Part shown: one piece after another, positions 20,248 to 28,687 of the stretch
Layout: every line of letters starts with the position of its first letter
Numbering within the stretch: the first letter of the stretch is position 1
Origin: an uncultured Gammaproteobacteria bacterium
Lineage (GTDB): Bacteria; Pseudomonadota; Gammaproteobacteria; Pseudomonadales; Litorivicinaceae
Assembly (NCBI GenBank): GCA_913042205.1
Contig: CAJWIY010000003.1
Span: 1-64,000, forward strand
Direction: 5' to 3'
DNA: 64,000 nucleotides
Made by a program: the position numbers and the translations under genes
Notes under the pieces: model-generated
What the model saw: the letters and a program-made list of their open reading frames with translations, nothing else
What the model was told of the DNA's origin: nothing
Databases searched by the model: none

Positions 20248-21689
20248 TGAGCCAACAAGAAATCGATCAACTAGTCGACCAAGACTACAAGTACGGATTT
20301 ATTACCGATATCGAATCCGATACCTTGCCTCCGGGACTTAACGAAGATGTAATACGTGAGATTTCAGCACGTAAAGATGAGCCAGAATGGTTGTTAGAAT
20401 GGCGCCTTGAGGCATACGCAAAGTGGCTCGAGATGACGCCACCCGACTGGGCGCACCTCGACTACCCCCCAATTGATTTGCAAGCGATAAGTTACTTTTC
20501 TGCCCCCAAAAAACAGGGTGACGGGCCGAAGAGCTTAGATGAAGTTGATCCTGCGTTGATAGAGACCTATAACAAGCTCGGGATCCCGCTCGAAGAACAG
20601 AAAATGCTCGCGGGCGTGGCCGTCGATGCGGTCTTTGACTCGGTGAGCGTAGTGACCACCTTCAAAGAAAAGTTGCACGAAGCGGGTGTTGTTTTTTGTC
20701 CTTTGTCCGAGGCGGTGCATTCGCATCCCGAGCTTGTAAAAAGATTTTTGGGGTCTGTTGTGCCACAAAACGATAACTATTACGCGGCCCTGAATTCAGC
20801 AGTCTTTTCGGATGGATCCTTTGTGTTTATCCCGAAAGGCGTCCGTTGTCCGATGGAACTATCCACCTACTTCCGAATTAACCAGCAAAATACAGGGCAA
20901 TTTGAGCGCACCTTGATTGTGGCAGAGGACAACTCGTACGTGTCTTATCTCGAAGGCTGTACCGCGCCGCAACGCGATGAAAATCAATTGCATGCGGCGG
21001 TGGTTGAACTTGTCGCAGGAGCTGATGCTGAAATTAAATATTCAACCGTTCAAAACTGGTTCGCCGGCGACGACGACGGTAAGGGAGGTATTTATAATTT
21101 CGTAACCAAGCGCGGTGAGTGCCGGGGTGATCGCTCCAAAATTAGTTGGACCCAGCTCGAGACCGGCTCTGCAATCACATGGAAATATCCAAGCTGTGTG
21201 CTGAAGGGCGCTGACTCAGTGGGTGAATTCTACTCAGTTGCCGTCGCTGGTAAAAAACAGCAAGCGGATACCGGAACCAAGATGATTCACATTGGGCCAA
21301 GAAGCCGCTCGACGATCATTTCAAAAGGAATTTCTACGGCCCGTGGTCAGAATGCTTACAGAGGACTCGTTAAAGTTCTACCCGGCGCAATTGATGTGCG
21401 TAACTTCACCCAATGCGATTCATTACTGATTGGTGACCAGTGCGGGGCACATACATTTCCTTACGTTGAGGCTCAAGAACCCAGTGCTCAACTTGAGCAC
21501 GAAGCGACCACATCAAAAGTCAGCGATGATCAGCTGTTCTATTTGAGGACACGTGGTATGAGCGAAGAGGACGCACTGAATATGGTGGTTAACGGTTTCT
21601 GCAAGGAAGTGTTCCAAAAACTTCCGATGGAGTTTGCGGTCGAGGCCGAAGCGCTACTCGGAATAACACTTGAAGGAGCAGTGGGCTGA
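20247..21689 (+). CDS. sufB: Fe-S cluster assembly scaffold SufB
   Basis: Core scaffold of the SufBC2D complex where nascent clusters form. The track ORF begins inside sufR; the real start is the ATG at 20247 ([10 protein letters not shown]), overlapping the sufR stop, giving 480 residues. [53 protein letters not shown] and [17 protein letters not shown] are strongly conserved SufB blocks, including the Cys near the C-terminus implicated in cluster assembly. Followed without gap by sufC. Confidence 0.96.
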   Translation: MSQQEIDQLVDQDYKYGFITDIESDTLPPGLNEDVIREISARKDEPEWLLEWRLEAYAKWLEMTPPDWAHLDYPPIDLQAISYFSAPKKQGDGPKSLDEVDPALIETYNKLGIPLEEQKMLAGVAVDAVFDSVSVVTTFKEKLHEAGVVFCPLSEAVHSHPELVKRFLGSVVPQNDNYYAALNSAVFSDGSFVFIPKGVRCPMELSTYFRINQQNTGQFERTLIVAEDNSYVSYLEGCTAPQRDENQLHAAVVELVAGADAEIKYSTVQNWFAGDDDGKGGIYNFVTKRGECRGDRSKISWTQLETGSAITWKYPSCVLKGADSVGEFYSVAVAGKKQQADTGTKMIHIGPRSRSTIISKGISTARGQNAYRGLVKVLPGAIDVRNFTQCDSLLIGDQCGAHTFPYVEAQEPSAQLEHEATTSKVSDDQLFYLRTRGMSEEDALNMVVNGFCKEVFQKLPMEFAVEAEALLGITLEGAVG

Positions 21690-22432
21690 TGCTGAGTATT
21701 CAGAATCTACGCGCCAAGGTCGACAATAAACCTATACTCAACGGGATCAACCTCAATATTAATCAGGGCGAAGTGCATGCGATCATGGGACCAAACGGCT
21801 CTGGAAAAAGCACCCTGGCCTCGATTCTAGCCGGTCGTGATGACTACGAGGTCACCGACGGCGAGGTCATCTATATGGGCCAGAATCTTTTGGAACTTGA
21901 GCCCGAGGAACGAGCGTGGGCGGGGATCTTCCTCTCATTCCAATACCCCGTTGAGATTCCGGGCGTAAAGAATATCTATCTATTGAAAGCAGCGGTTAAC
22001 GCGATCCGAGAGCATCGCGGAGTTCCTGAATTGAAAGCCGGTGAATTCCTAAAGCTAGTCCGAGAAAAACTTAACGTCATGCAGATGGACGAAGCATTTC
22101 TGCACCGAAATGTAAACGAGGGTTTCTCGGGTGGCGAGAAGAAGCGGAACGAGATTTTGCAGATGCAGTTACTTGAGCCAACCTTAGCTCTACTCGATGA
22201 GACTGACTCCGGCTTGGATGTGGACGCACTTCGCATCGTTGGCGAGGGCATCAACCGCATGCGATCACCCGAGCGAAGCGTTCTACTTGTAACGCACTAC
22301 CAGCGCTTACTCGACATCGTAAAGCCTGACTTCGTGCATGTGTTGGCAAATGGCGAGATCAAACTCTCTGGCGACCACACGCTGGCTGAAAAGCTTGAAC
22401 GGGAAGGTTACGAAGGAATAGAGGCTGCATGA
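21689..22432 (+). CDS. sufC: Fe-S assembly ATPase SufC
   Basis: ABC-type ATPase of the SufBC2D complex that drives conformational change of the scaffold. Walker A is GPNGSGKST, the signature is GFSGGEKKRNEILQ, and LALLDETDSGLDVDAL is the Walker B with the SufC-specific DSGLD. 247 residues. The ATG overlaps the sufB stop and its own end overlaps sufD, so the complex is made from tightly coupled cistrons. No membrane partner is encoded, consistent with its role as a cytosolic, non-transport ATPase. Confidence 0.96.
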   Translation: MLSIQNLRAKVDNKPILNGINLNINQGEVHAIMGPNGSGKSTLASILAGRDDYEVTDGEVIYMGQNLLELEPEERAWAGIFLSFQYPVEIPGVKNIYLLKAAVNAIREHRGVPELKAGEFLKLVREKLNVMQMDEAFLHRNVNEGFSGGEKKRNEILQMQLLEPTLALLDETDSGLDVDALRIVGEGINRMRSPERSVLLVTHYQRLLDIVKPDFVHVLANGEIKLSGDHTLAEKLEREGYEGIEAA

Positions 22433-23625
22433 GTGGTTTCAGTGCGTGGCTAAACGACATCGAGGGGATTAGCGCACAGCAGGCCCTCAAAGCTGGCTTG
22501 CCTACAAAGCGTGTCGAGTCATGGAAGTATGTACCGACCCGTAGTCTGAATCGAACGGGTTGGCGACCAGCGACTCCACAAGCGACTGAGCGGTTTGCAC
22601 TGACCGGCGGGCGTTTTGCAAATATTCCAGAGGTCAGCGGATTAGAAGTTACCGACGAAAAATTAACACCCGAGGAAAAGAAGCGGCTCACAGGGATGAG
22701 TGAGGCACACGGTTTTGGACTCACCCAAGCGGCACTCGATCACAGTCAGTTAATTTTGACAGTCCAGGAAACGGCATCAGTTCGTATCAACCTTGATCAC
22801 CTCGCCAACGAAGCCAGCAGCGCGGGATTCGCGACACTAGTCCTCAGATTGGAAGCCGGTGCCCAACTCACATTCATTGAACAATTCGAAGCAACAGTTG
22901 TCGAAAAGTCCAACCTGAGCTCACTCCGTTGCGTAATAACCCTCAGTCGCGATGCGTCGGTCAAACATGTCCGCTTTCAAAAGGCTAACGCCACCGCTCA
23001 TATTTTTTCAAACATAGAGGTTAGCTGTGGCGAGAACGCATCGTATAGACTGCAAACAATCGAATTTGGCGCAAAATTGGCGCGTAACGATATAAATATT
23101 GCGCTCGCAGGTCGCGAAGCGTCGGCTTCCGTCAACGGGCTCGCAATCACCAAAGGGTCCCAATATCATGATACACATTTAACGATCGACCACGTGGTCG
23201 GTGACACCAAAAGTGAAATGACCTTCCGGAATATGGTCGATGGCAAAGGCGAGGCGACTATAAACGGCCGTGTCTTGATTCGCCAAGATTCACAACGCTC
23301 GGGAACCGAGCAGTCGATAGCCAACCTTTTGCTGTCAGAGTCAGCGCGGGTAAATCCAAAACCGGAGCTCGAAATTTATGCGGACGACGTAACCGCTTCC
23401 CATGGCTGTACTGTCGGCAGTCTCAATAAAATGGAATTATTTTATCTAAAAAGTCGTGGGCTCTCAGAGGCGGATGCGCGCGCATTTTTACAGTACGCGT
23501 TCGCAGAAAAAATTATAGGAGAAATCCAGCATCAGGATATCCGGGAGTTGGTTGAGACCCAACTCCTCGGAGAGCTCCAGCACGGGGACCTGATTGAAGA
23601 GTTAAAGGAATCTGTGGATGTTTGA
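22429..23625 (+). CDS. sufD: Fe-S cluster assembly protein SufD
   Basis: Paralogue and partner of SufB. The 398-residue protein shows the beta-helix core and the C-terminal SufBD block: ASHGCTVGSLNKMELFYLKSRGLSEADARAFLQYAFAEKII. A conserved His is seen in TASHGCTVG. The N-terminal 110 residues are divergent, as in other SufD. Start and stop overlap sufC (ATGA) and sufS by 4 and 8 bases. Confidence 0.95.
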   Translation: MSGFSAWLNDIEGISAQQALKAGLPTKRVESWKYVPTRSLNRTGWRPATPQATERFALTGGRFANIPEVSGLEVTDEKLTPEEKKRLTGMSEAHGFGLTQAALDHSQLILTVQETASVRINLDHLANEASSAGFATLVLRLEAGAQLTFIEQFEATVVEKSNLSSLRCVITLSRDASVKHVRFQKANATAHIFSNIEVSCGENASYRLQTIEFGAKLARNDINIALAGREASASVNGLAITKGSQYHDTHLTIDHVVGDTKSEMTFRNMVDGKGEATINGRVLIRQDSQRSGTEQSIANLLLSESARVNPKPELEIYADDVTASHGCTVGSLNKMELFYLKSRGLSEADARAFLQYAFAEKIIGEIQHQDIRELVETQLLGELQHGDLIEELKESVDV

Positions 23626-24838
23626 TCTAGCAAAGATCCGAGACGATTTCCCAATTCTTTCGCGTAAGGTCCACGGACAACCGCTGGTCTACTTTGATAA
23701 CGCAGCGACCTCCCAAAAACCGATCGCCGTCATAAATTCAATCACAGACTACTATGACCGCTACAATTCGAACGTCCATCGCGGTGTTCATACACTGAGC
23801 GGAGAGGCAACCGACGCATATGAGGGGGCGCGGGCCCAAATCGGACGGTGGTTCGGAATAACAGATCCCGGTGAAGTCATCCTACTAAGAGGCGCAACCG
23901 AGGCGCTCAATCTGGTAGCTAATACAATCGCGGGGGAACTCAAACGCGGTGACGTTATTCTAGTCGGAGAGACTGAACACCACGCGAATATTGTTCCATG
24001 GCAACAACTCGAATCCCGCCTTGGGGTAACAGTTGTTCCTGTCCCTGTAGATAGCACCGGCATGTTGGATCTCAAAGCCGCTAAAACGCTGTGTGAAAAA
24101 CATCCTGTGGCCGTGATAGCAATCGGCCACGTCTCAAACGCGATAGGTGCTCTGAACGATGTCGAGGGATTTATCGCTCTGGCCAAAGAGAACAGTGCGT
24201 ATTCCGTGATCGATGGCGCACAGGCAGCTCCGCATATGCTGGTAAATGTGAAAAACCTACAAGCAGATTTTTACGCTGTAAGCGCACATAAATGTTGTGG
24301 GCCAACAGGAATAGGTGTTCTTTTCGGCAGGAGGGAACTCCTCGAACGTTTGCCACCGTGGCAGGGTGGCGGGGATATGATCGATCGCGTCAGCTTCAGC
24401 GGGACCACCTACAACGAGTTACCATGGAAATTTGAAGCTGGGACACCAAACATTGCGGACACCATCGGCTTCTCTGCCGCCCTCCGGTACCTTGAATCAA
24501 TCGACTTTGCTGCAGCGATCGCACACGAGAATAGAGTACACGAATATCTTATCGACTCGATGCTGAATCGCAACACAGTTGACGTGCTAGGTAATCCCGA
24601 GCGATGGGTGAGCGTTTGTTCATTCAACGTGAAAGGAAGCCACCCGACGGATGTCGGTACTCTACTCGACCAACTTGGTGTAGCCGTTCGTACCGGCCAT
24701 CACTGTGCGATGCCGACAATGGAGTACTTCGGGCTACCAGGTACAGTTCGAGCCTCGATCGCTTTCTATAACTCAATCGAGGAGGTTGATCGTTTTCTTG
24801 ATGCGCTCGATCGCGTCACAGGGATGCTCTCGAGCTGA
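23618..24838 (+). CDS. sufS: cysteine desulfurase SufS
   Basis: PLP enzyme of the group II desulfurase class that takes sulfur from cysteine for SufE. Visible are YFDNAATSQKP, HRGVHTLS, ETEHHANIVPWQ, the PLP lysine in AVSAHKCCGPTGIGVL (about residue 225) and the short active-site loop VRTGHHCAMPTM with the catalytic Cys. 406 residues, usual length. No iscS-iscU-iscA set is in the window, so this may be the main Fe-S pathway, but that cannot be decided from 64 kb. Confidence 0.95.
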   Translation: MFDLAKIRDDFPILSRKVHGQPLVYFDNAATSQKPIAVINSITDYYDRYNSNVHRGVHTLSGEATDAYEGARAQIGRWFGITDPGEVILLRGATEALNLVANTIAGELKRGDVILVGETEHHANIVPWQQLESRLGVTVVPVPVDSTGMLDLKAAKTLCEKHPVAVIAIGHVSNAIGALNDVEGFIALAKENSAYSVIDGAQAAPHMLVNVKNLQADFYAVSAHKCCGPTGIGVLFGRRELLERLPPWQGGGDMIDRVSFSGTTYNELPWKFEAGTPNIADTIGFSAALRYLESIDFAAAIAHENRVHEYLIDSMLNRNTVDVLGNPERWVSVCSFNVKGSHPTDVGTLLDQLGVAVRTGHHCAMPTMEYFGLPGTVRASIAFYNSIEEVDRFLDALDRVTGMLSS

Positions 24839-25392
24839 TGATTCCCTTCACCGAATTAGTTAAAGGTTCAGAATTGAGCGTTTTAGAAAACGTGACCGGA
24901 AAACAGGTGCCACAGGGAACGCCTTTGACACTTGGAGTCGGAGAGATGGTCACAGTTACCCAAGCACTCGGTGACACAGTCACGCTCGATATCGGAAGCC
25001 GTCTTATTCGCATCGAAACTTTGGATCTTGCGAAGCTCGGGGTTCAGGCGCCAGAGAATGTCGTTTCAGATCTTTCAGCGTCTCTGGAAAGTCAAGTCTT
25101 GGAAGTTTTGAGGCAAAGCTACGACCCAGAAATTCCGGTCAACATTGTGGATCTTGGTCTAATCTATGACATCAGGATCTCGACCTTGATCGATGGCCGT
25201 ACCCACATTCGTGTTGATATGACACTCACAGCTCCCGGGTGCGGCATGGGACCTGTTATGGCACGAGATATCAAGGAGAAGATAGAAGCATTGAGCGAGG
25301 TGGATCAGGCGGACATACAGATAGTCTTTGATCCACCATGGGACGCAAGTAGGATGACAGAGGAAGCCCGTTTGGAAGCGGGGCTGTTTTAG
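24838..25392 (+). CDS. sufT: putative Fe-S assembly protein SufT (MIP18-domain)
   Basis: 184 residues with a C-terminal MIP18/DUF59 domain: VLRQSYDPEIPVNIVDLGLIYDI and LTAPGCGMGPVMARDIKEKI, with the single conserved Cys in PGCGMG. The N-terminal 70 residues form the extra domain seen in SufT. MIP18 proteins help deliver clusters to target enzymes. The start overlaps the sufS stop (TGATG), consistent with membership of the suf operon. Its exact biochemical role is not settled in any organism I know of. Confidence 0.88.
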   Translation: MIPFTELVKGSELSVLENVTGKQVPQGTPLTLGVGEMVTVTQALGDTVTLDIGSRLIRIETLDLAKLGVQAPENVVSDLSASLESQVLEVLRQSYDPEIPVNIVDLGLIYDIRISTLIDGRTHIRVDMTLTAPGCGMGPVMARDIKEKIEALSEVDQADIQIVFDPPWDASRMTEEARLEAGLF

Positions 25393-25400
25393 GAAACGCT

Positions 25401-25721
25401 ATGAGCCAATGGATCGAAATTTCAACATTGGCCGCACTGGCAGACAGTGCTTATGAGCGTTTTGAGTTTGAAGACATCGATGTATTGGTATTCCGTGAGG
25501 GTAGCCGTGTGTATGCGATTGAGGACCTTTGTACACATGACGGTGCCGAGCTCTGTGGGGGACTCTATATGGATGGGGAAATTGAATGTCCACGCCACGG
25601 CGCACGCTTCTGCATCAAAACAGGTCAGGCACTCTCAGCACCCGCATACGAGCAGGTATCGACACTACCGATTCGTGTAAACGATCAGGGCACGGTCGAA
25701 ATTAAACTCGACACAGACTAA
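25401..25721 (+). CDS. Rieske 2Fe-2S ferredoxin-like protein
   Basis: A 106-residue stand-alone Rieske domain of the non-haem oxygenase ferredoxin type. The two ligand pairs are CTHDGAELCGG and CPRHGARFCIKTG (C-x-H and C-x2-H). It lies 8 bases after sufT and is a common last gene of suf operons of this kind. It may carry electrons for cluster assembly or be a client protein; neither is shown. No oxygenase subunit gene is nearby. Confidence 0.9.
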   Translation: MSQWIEISTLAALADSAYERFEFEDIDVLVFREGSRVYAIEDLCTHDGAELCGGLYMDGEIECPRHGARFCIKTGQALSAPAYEQVSTLPIRVNDQGTVEIKLDTD

Positions 25722-25768
25722 TGGGGCATCCGTTACCTAAATTTGTCGGTCGTTGGAGTCACTCTTGA
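25721..25768 (+). CDS. 15-codon ORF bridging the Rieske gene and the Nudix gene
   Basis: Starting with an ATG that overlaps the Rieske stop (TAATG) and ending with a TGA that overlaps the Nudix TTG start (TTGA), this ORF would encode MGHPLPKFVGRWSHS. Both overlaps are of the type used for translational coupling elsewhere in this window. It may let ribosomes travel from the Rieske gene to a weak TTG start, with no function for the peptide. It could equally be chance. Confidence 0.3.
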   Translation: MGHPLPKFVGRWSHS

Positions 25769-26628
25769 GTTTTCTAGACCACTTCAACTACGCACACAAT
25801 CCAGATCTTAAGTCGTGGACTCCTTGGTATCAGGACCATGCTCTAATTGGCTATACAAACACAAAATTCAAAGAACGTGGAATTGATTTCGGTTTATGGC
25901 AAGAGACCGACAACGGTCTCATAATTCCTGACAAATCTGAAGGCGAGCTGAGCCGCCTCTTCGCCCGCTTTGCGAAGAAAACTTATGAGGAAGGGTTGCT
26001 CTGGAGTTGGGTTGGCGAGCTATTTCCGGTCAAGGCCTCCGTGACAGATCCCACACGGTTTGTAATGGAGCGGACACTGACGGCCCCACTTGGCTGCCTG
26101 ACGTTTGGTGTGCACTTAAACGGCTATGTAAGAACGAAGCAAGGTATCGAGCTTTGGGTTGCCAAACGCGCGCAGAACAAGCCAACGTTCCCGGGTAAGT
26201 TAGACAACATAGTGGCTGGTGGACAACCGGCTGGTCTCGGTTTGTTCGAGAATCTTATGAAGGAGTGCTTCGAGGAAGCAGGGATCTCCAAAACACAGGC
26301 CAAAGAATCTGTAGCAACCGGAACCATCAGTTACTGGCACACTGACGGCAGGGGTCTCAAGCGTGACATCTTATATTGCTACGACCTAGAACTACCCGAT
26401 AGCTTCGTTCCAGTTTGCCATGATGGGGAGGTCGATTCATTCGAGCGCTTGCCAATCGAACAGGTGCTCTCGATCATCAAGACAAGCTATGCATTCAAAT
26501 ACAACTGCAACCTAATTATCATCGATTTTGCGATTCGTCACGGCGTACTTACCGGAGACAACACTCCCGAATACGCGGAGCTATGCGAACGCAGAAACCA
26601 ATTAAGATTAGCCGAAGCTAGCCAATAG
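25765..26628 (+). CDS. Nudix hydrolase with DUF4743 N-terminal domain
   Basis: The N-terminal half (about 1-125) resembles DUF4743, seen in eukaryotic-like Nudix proteins related to thiamine pyrophosphokinase fusions; the Nudix domain follows. The Nudix box reads GGQPAGLGLFENLMKECFEEAGI: the metal-binding KECFEE part is kept, but the first Glu is Leu. The substrate is unknown. No ATG exists; I prefer the TTG at 25765 because TTGGAG precedes it by six bases, giving 287 residues. The TTG overlaps the stop of a 15-codon ORF (see separate entry). The track start is a TTG four codons upstream. Confidence 0.8.
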   Translation: MSFLDHFNYAHNPDLKSWTPWYQDHALIGYTNTKFKERGIDFGLWQETDNGLIIPDKSEGELSRLFARFAKKTYEEGLLWSWVGELFPVKASVTDPTRFVMERTLTAPLGCLTFGVHLNGYVRTKQGIELWVAKRAQNKPTFPGKLDNIVAGGQPAGLGLFENLMKECFEEAGISKTQAKESVATGTISYWHTDGRGLKRDILYCYDLELPDSFVPVCHDGEVDSFERLPIEQVLSIIKTSYAFKYNCNLIIIDFAIRHGVLTGDNTPEYAELCERRNQLRLAEASQ

Positions 26629-26928
26629 CCGGAGGTCCATTGGCGTCCGCAACGCCGCATCCTCCCGGAGACAGGGATCATGCCCAATCACTTCATCATA
26701 AGCGCACTGATGTACAATAACCGCCTCTTTACCACCTACCCCTGCCAATGCGATCCCTGCTTGCGTCGAAGATTTAAAAGTTTGGTTATTGCCATCTTCT
26801 TTCTTCAGCATAGTCTCGCCGACATCTGTGATGATTTTCACCAAATAAATAATTCCCTCGAACGCATGTATCTCTAATGCCGGCGCTTGACCATGTTCAA
26901 TGAGCTTTTTTAAGTCAGATATAGTCAC
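26608..26928 (-). CDS. DUF6482-like small protein
   Basis: 106 residues, no signal peptide or membrane segment, function unknown. It has the shape I associate with DUF6482 proteins of Pseudomonas relatives: a short N-terminal helix, then EIHAFEGIIYLVKI and a strand-rich middle, ending with HDPCLREDAALRTPMDL. It begins at a GTG overlapping the TAG of the upstream MerR-type gene, so it is translated from the same message. The 3' end runs 21 bases into the convergent Nudix gene. Confidence 0.65.
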   Translation of the reverse strand: MTISDLKKLIEHGQAPALEIHAFEGIIYLVKIITDVGETMLKKEDGNNQTFKSSTQAGIALAGVGGKEAVIVHQCAYDEVIGHDPCLREDAALRTPMDLRLLASFG

Positions 26929-27932
26929 TAGGCGCTTGCCCCAATTTGGCTTTGGCGTAGCATTTTCAAGGAGTGCCTCAACTCATCAAGCGTCGGGGGA
27001 GATAATAGACCAAGTTTGTTCGTGAGTTCGTAATGATGCGCAGCCGCAGAGCCTCCGACAAATATCGGAATTTTCTGATCAAGCTGCGATCGGAGGCGTG
27101 TCAGTTCTGTCGGAATCCGTGGATCATCCGCTGGATAAGTAAGAGACAGACTGACAGTTCGAGCACCAGACTGCATCGCACAGGCCACAATTTCATCTGC
27201 CGGTGTGTTCGGGCCTAGATACACGGGTAACCAACCATCGACAGACACGAGTGCAGCCACCATCAAGGCACCGAGTTCGTGTAACTGTCCGGTCGGTGTC
27301 GTAATCACAATCTTTGGCTCGTTACCGGTATAGGTCTCACGAAATCGAAGCGCACCGATAAAAGTTCGAAGGTGGGCAGTCGCCATGTGTTCGTGGGCGA
27401 TCCGCAGTTTTCCCAAACGTGTCGATTCACCAATCTGGTGCAGGAGCGGGCCGATCACCGTCTCAAGATAGGAAGGTAGCGACTGCTTCACGAGGCCTTC
27501 CTGTAACAACTGGTCAAAGCGATGCTGATCCATCGTCTGTACCGCAAACAGCATTGCGTCTACGTCATAGCGCGTATCAGAGGACTCGAGTGGATTGGTC
27601 CAGCTTGGTCGAAAGACCTCTGTCTGTTTTTCTTGTGGAGCCTCGTATCGGCTATCCTCGGAAACGACGTCGCGCAAAGCCTCAAGCGTTAGTGGTGCAA
27701 CATCTACCAGGCGCCGACCGTTTAGTTTGGCAAGCCGAATCAATCGCAACCGCTCAATATCGTAATCACTATACAGACGGCGCTTAGTAACACTACGCGC
27801 CGGATCAACAACGTGGTACCGTTTCTCCCAGGCACGAATGAGGTCGACCGTGAGTCCGGTGCGGTTAGCCACCAACCTTATGGGATGACGCGGCGCAGTA
27901 TCGATGCTTGAAATTGTCTCTAATGTAGGCAT
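26928..27932 (-). CDS. MerR-family regulator with B12-binding-type domains (CarH/LitR-like)
   Basis: Three parts: an N-terminal MerR helix-turn-helix (about 17-85, HPIRLVANRTGLTVDLIRAWEKRY), a four-helix B12-binding cap and a C-terminal Rossmann-like cobalamin domain. The cobalt-ligand-type His is kept in GQLHELGALMVAAL. In the cap, CarH has W-x9-EH; here EH is present (RIAHEH) but the Trp position is Thr, so light sensing through adenosylcobalamin as in CarH is doubtful. I use the ATG at 27932 (334 residues). It probably binds the adjacent 11-base repeats and regulates itself, DUF6482 and perhaps the divergent DnaJ gene. Confidence 0.85.
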   Translation of the reverse strand: MPTLETISSIDTAPRHPIRLVANRTGLTVDLIRAWEKRYHVVDPARSVTKRRLYSDYDIERLRLIRLAKLNGRRLVDVAPLTLEALRDVVSEDSRYEAPQEKQTEVFRPSWTNPLESSDTRYDVDAMLFAVQTMDQHRFDQLLQEGLVKQSLPSYLETVIGPLLHQIGESTRLGKLRIAHEHMATAHLRTFIGALRFRETYTGNEPKIVITTPTGQLHELGALMVAALVSVDGWLPVYLGPNTPADEIVACAMQSGARTVSLSLTYPADDPRIPTELTRLRSQLDQKIPIFVGGSAAAHHYELTNKLGLLSPPTLDELRHSLKMLRQSQIGASA

Positions 27933-27945
27933 AACCTTAGTGTGA

Positions 27946-27978
27946 CAATTTTGTCCTAGTTTTGTCCAGACAATTATA
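27946..27978. promoter_or_regulatory. tandem 11-base repeats and promoter between the MerR and DnaJ genes
   Basis: Two consecutive 11-mers, CAATTTTGTCC and TAGTTTTGTCC (27946-27967), share the core TTTTGTCC in the same phase. CarH operators are tandem direct repeats of about 11 bases, so spacing and neighbouring gene agree. On the minus strand a perfect TATAAT (27978-27973) would place the regulator's transcription start inside the repeats, a repressor-like position. I see no convincing -35. The operator role is inferred. Confidence 0.55.
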
Positions 27979-27982
27979 GAAC

Positions 27983-28489
27983 ATGAGATCATTGATTATT
28001 GTACTAGCATTGCTAGCCCTGTTTTATTTGCTAACTCGCGGATCAACCAAAGGCTGGATAGCAGAAAATAGATGGAAGGTTATTGGCGGCGCAGTCGCCA
28101 CAGGTATTCTATTGCTGGTAGTTACTGGGAAGCTCCCAGCGCTGGCAGCGCTGGCAGCACCAGTGGCTGCTTTTGGTCGCCGCTTGTGGAGCATGCGGGG
28201 ATTACTATCAATATTTCCACAGTTGAGGCAAATCCTAGGCCTCGGTGCGGCCGCCAGTGCGGGCGCTGCACACGCACACCAGCGGCGAGAAGCTCCCAAC
28301 CAGCCAATGACAACCAAACGAGCAGCTGAAATTCTTGGGATTACTGAGGACGCAAGCCCGGTCGAAATCCGAACCGCGCACCGAAAATTGATGGGGAAGA
28401 TGCATCCGGATAAAGATGGGACGGACTATCTGGCCGCTCTAATTAATGAGGCTAGGGACTACTTAATCGCTCGTCATCAAGACAAATAA
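27983..28489 (+). CDS. membrane-anchored DnaJ-domain protein
   Basis: 168 residues: two N-terminal hydrophobic segments (about 2-19 and 34-52), an Ala/Gly-rich middle and a C-terminal J domain (about 110-165) with AAEILGITEDASPVEI and the HPD motif in GKMHPDKDG. This is the topology of DnaJ-like proteins that recruit Hsp70 at the inner membrane (DjlA or Tim14 style). Client and role are unknown. There is no clear Shine-Dalgarno before the ATG, which sits only a few bases from promoter-like sequence, so the true start or promoter is uncertain. Confidence 0.75.
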   Translation: MRSLIIVLALLALFYLLTRGSTKGWIAENRWKVIGGAVATGILLLVVTGKLPALAALAAPVAAFGRRLWSMRGLLSIFPQLRQILGLGAAASAGAAHAHQRREAPNQPMTTKRAAEILGITEDASPVEIRTAHRKLMGKMHPDKDGTDYLAALINEARDYLIARHQDK

Positions 28490-28687
28490 AAATGTCGTTG
28501 TAGGGGTCGTCTCGCTTTCACCAATTGTGATTCTGCAGCACACTCGACCATCTAGCATCATCGAATCTCAAACATCATCAGGTCATCAACCGCTAACCCT
28601 GAAGAAACACTGCACCCGCTAACGCAGGCTCTGGCGTTATCAACACAGACGATCGCAATAAAGAACATCGTTAACCTTCAATCCGGT
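28490..28687. other. convergent gap between the DnaJ gene and epmB
   Basis: 198 bases without a supported gene. I see no hairpin with a T-run, no tRNA and no recognisable remnant. Confidence 0.4.

Noticed and set aside
28130-28165. Repeated GCGCTGGCA in the DnaJ-domain gene
   Set aside because: Simply encodes an Ala/Leu-rich membrane-adjacent stretch; low-complexity coding, not a separate element.
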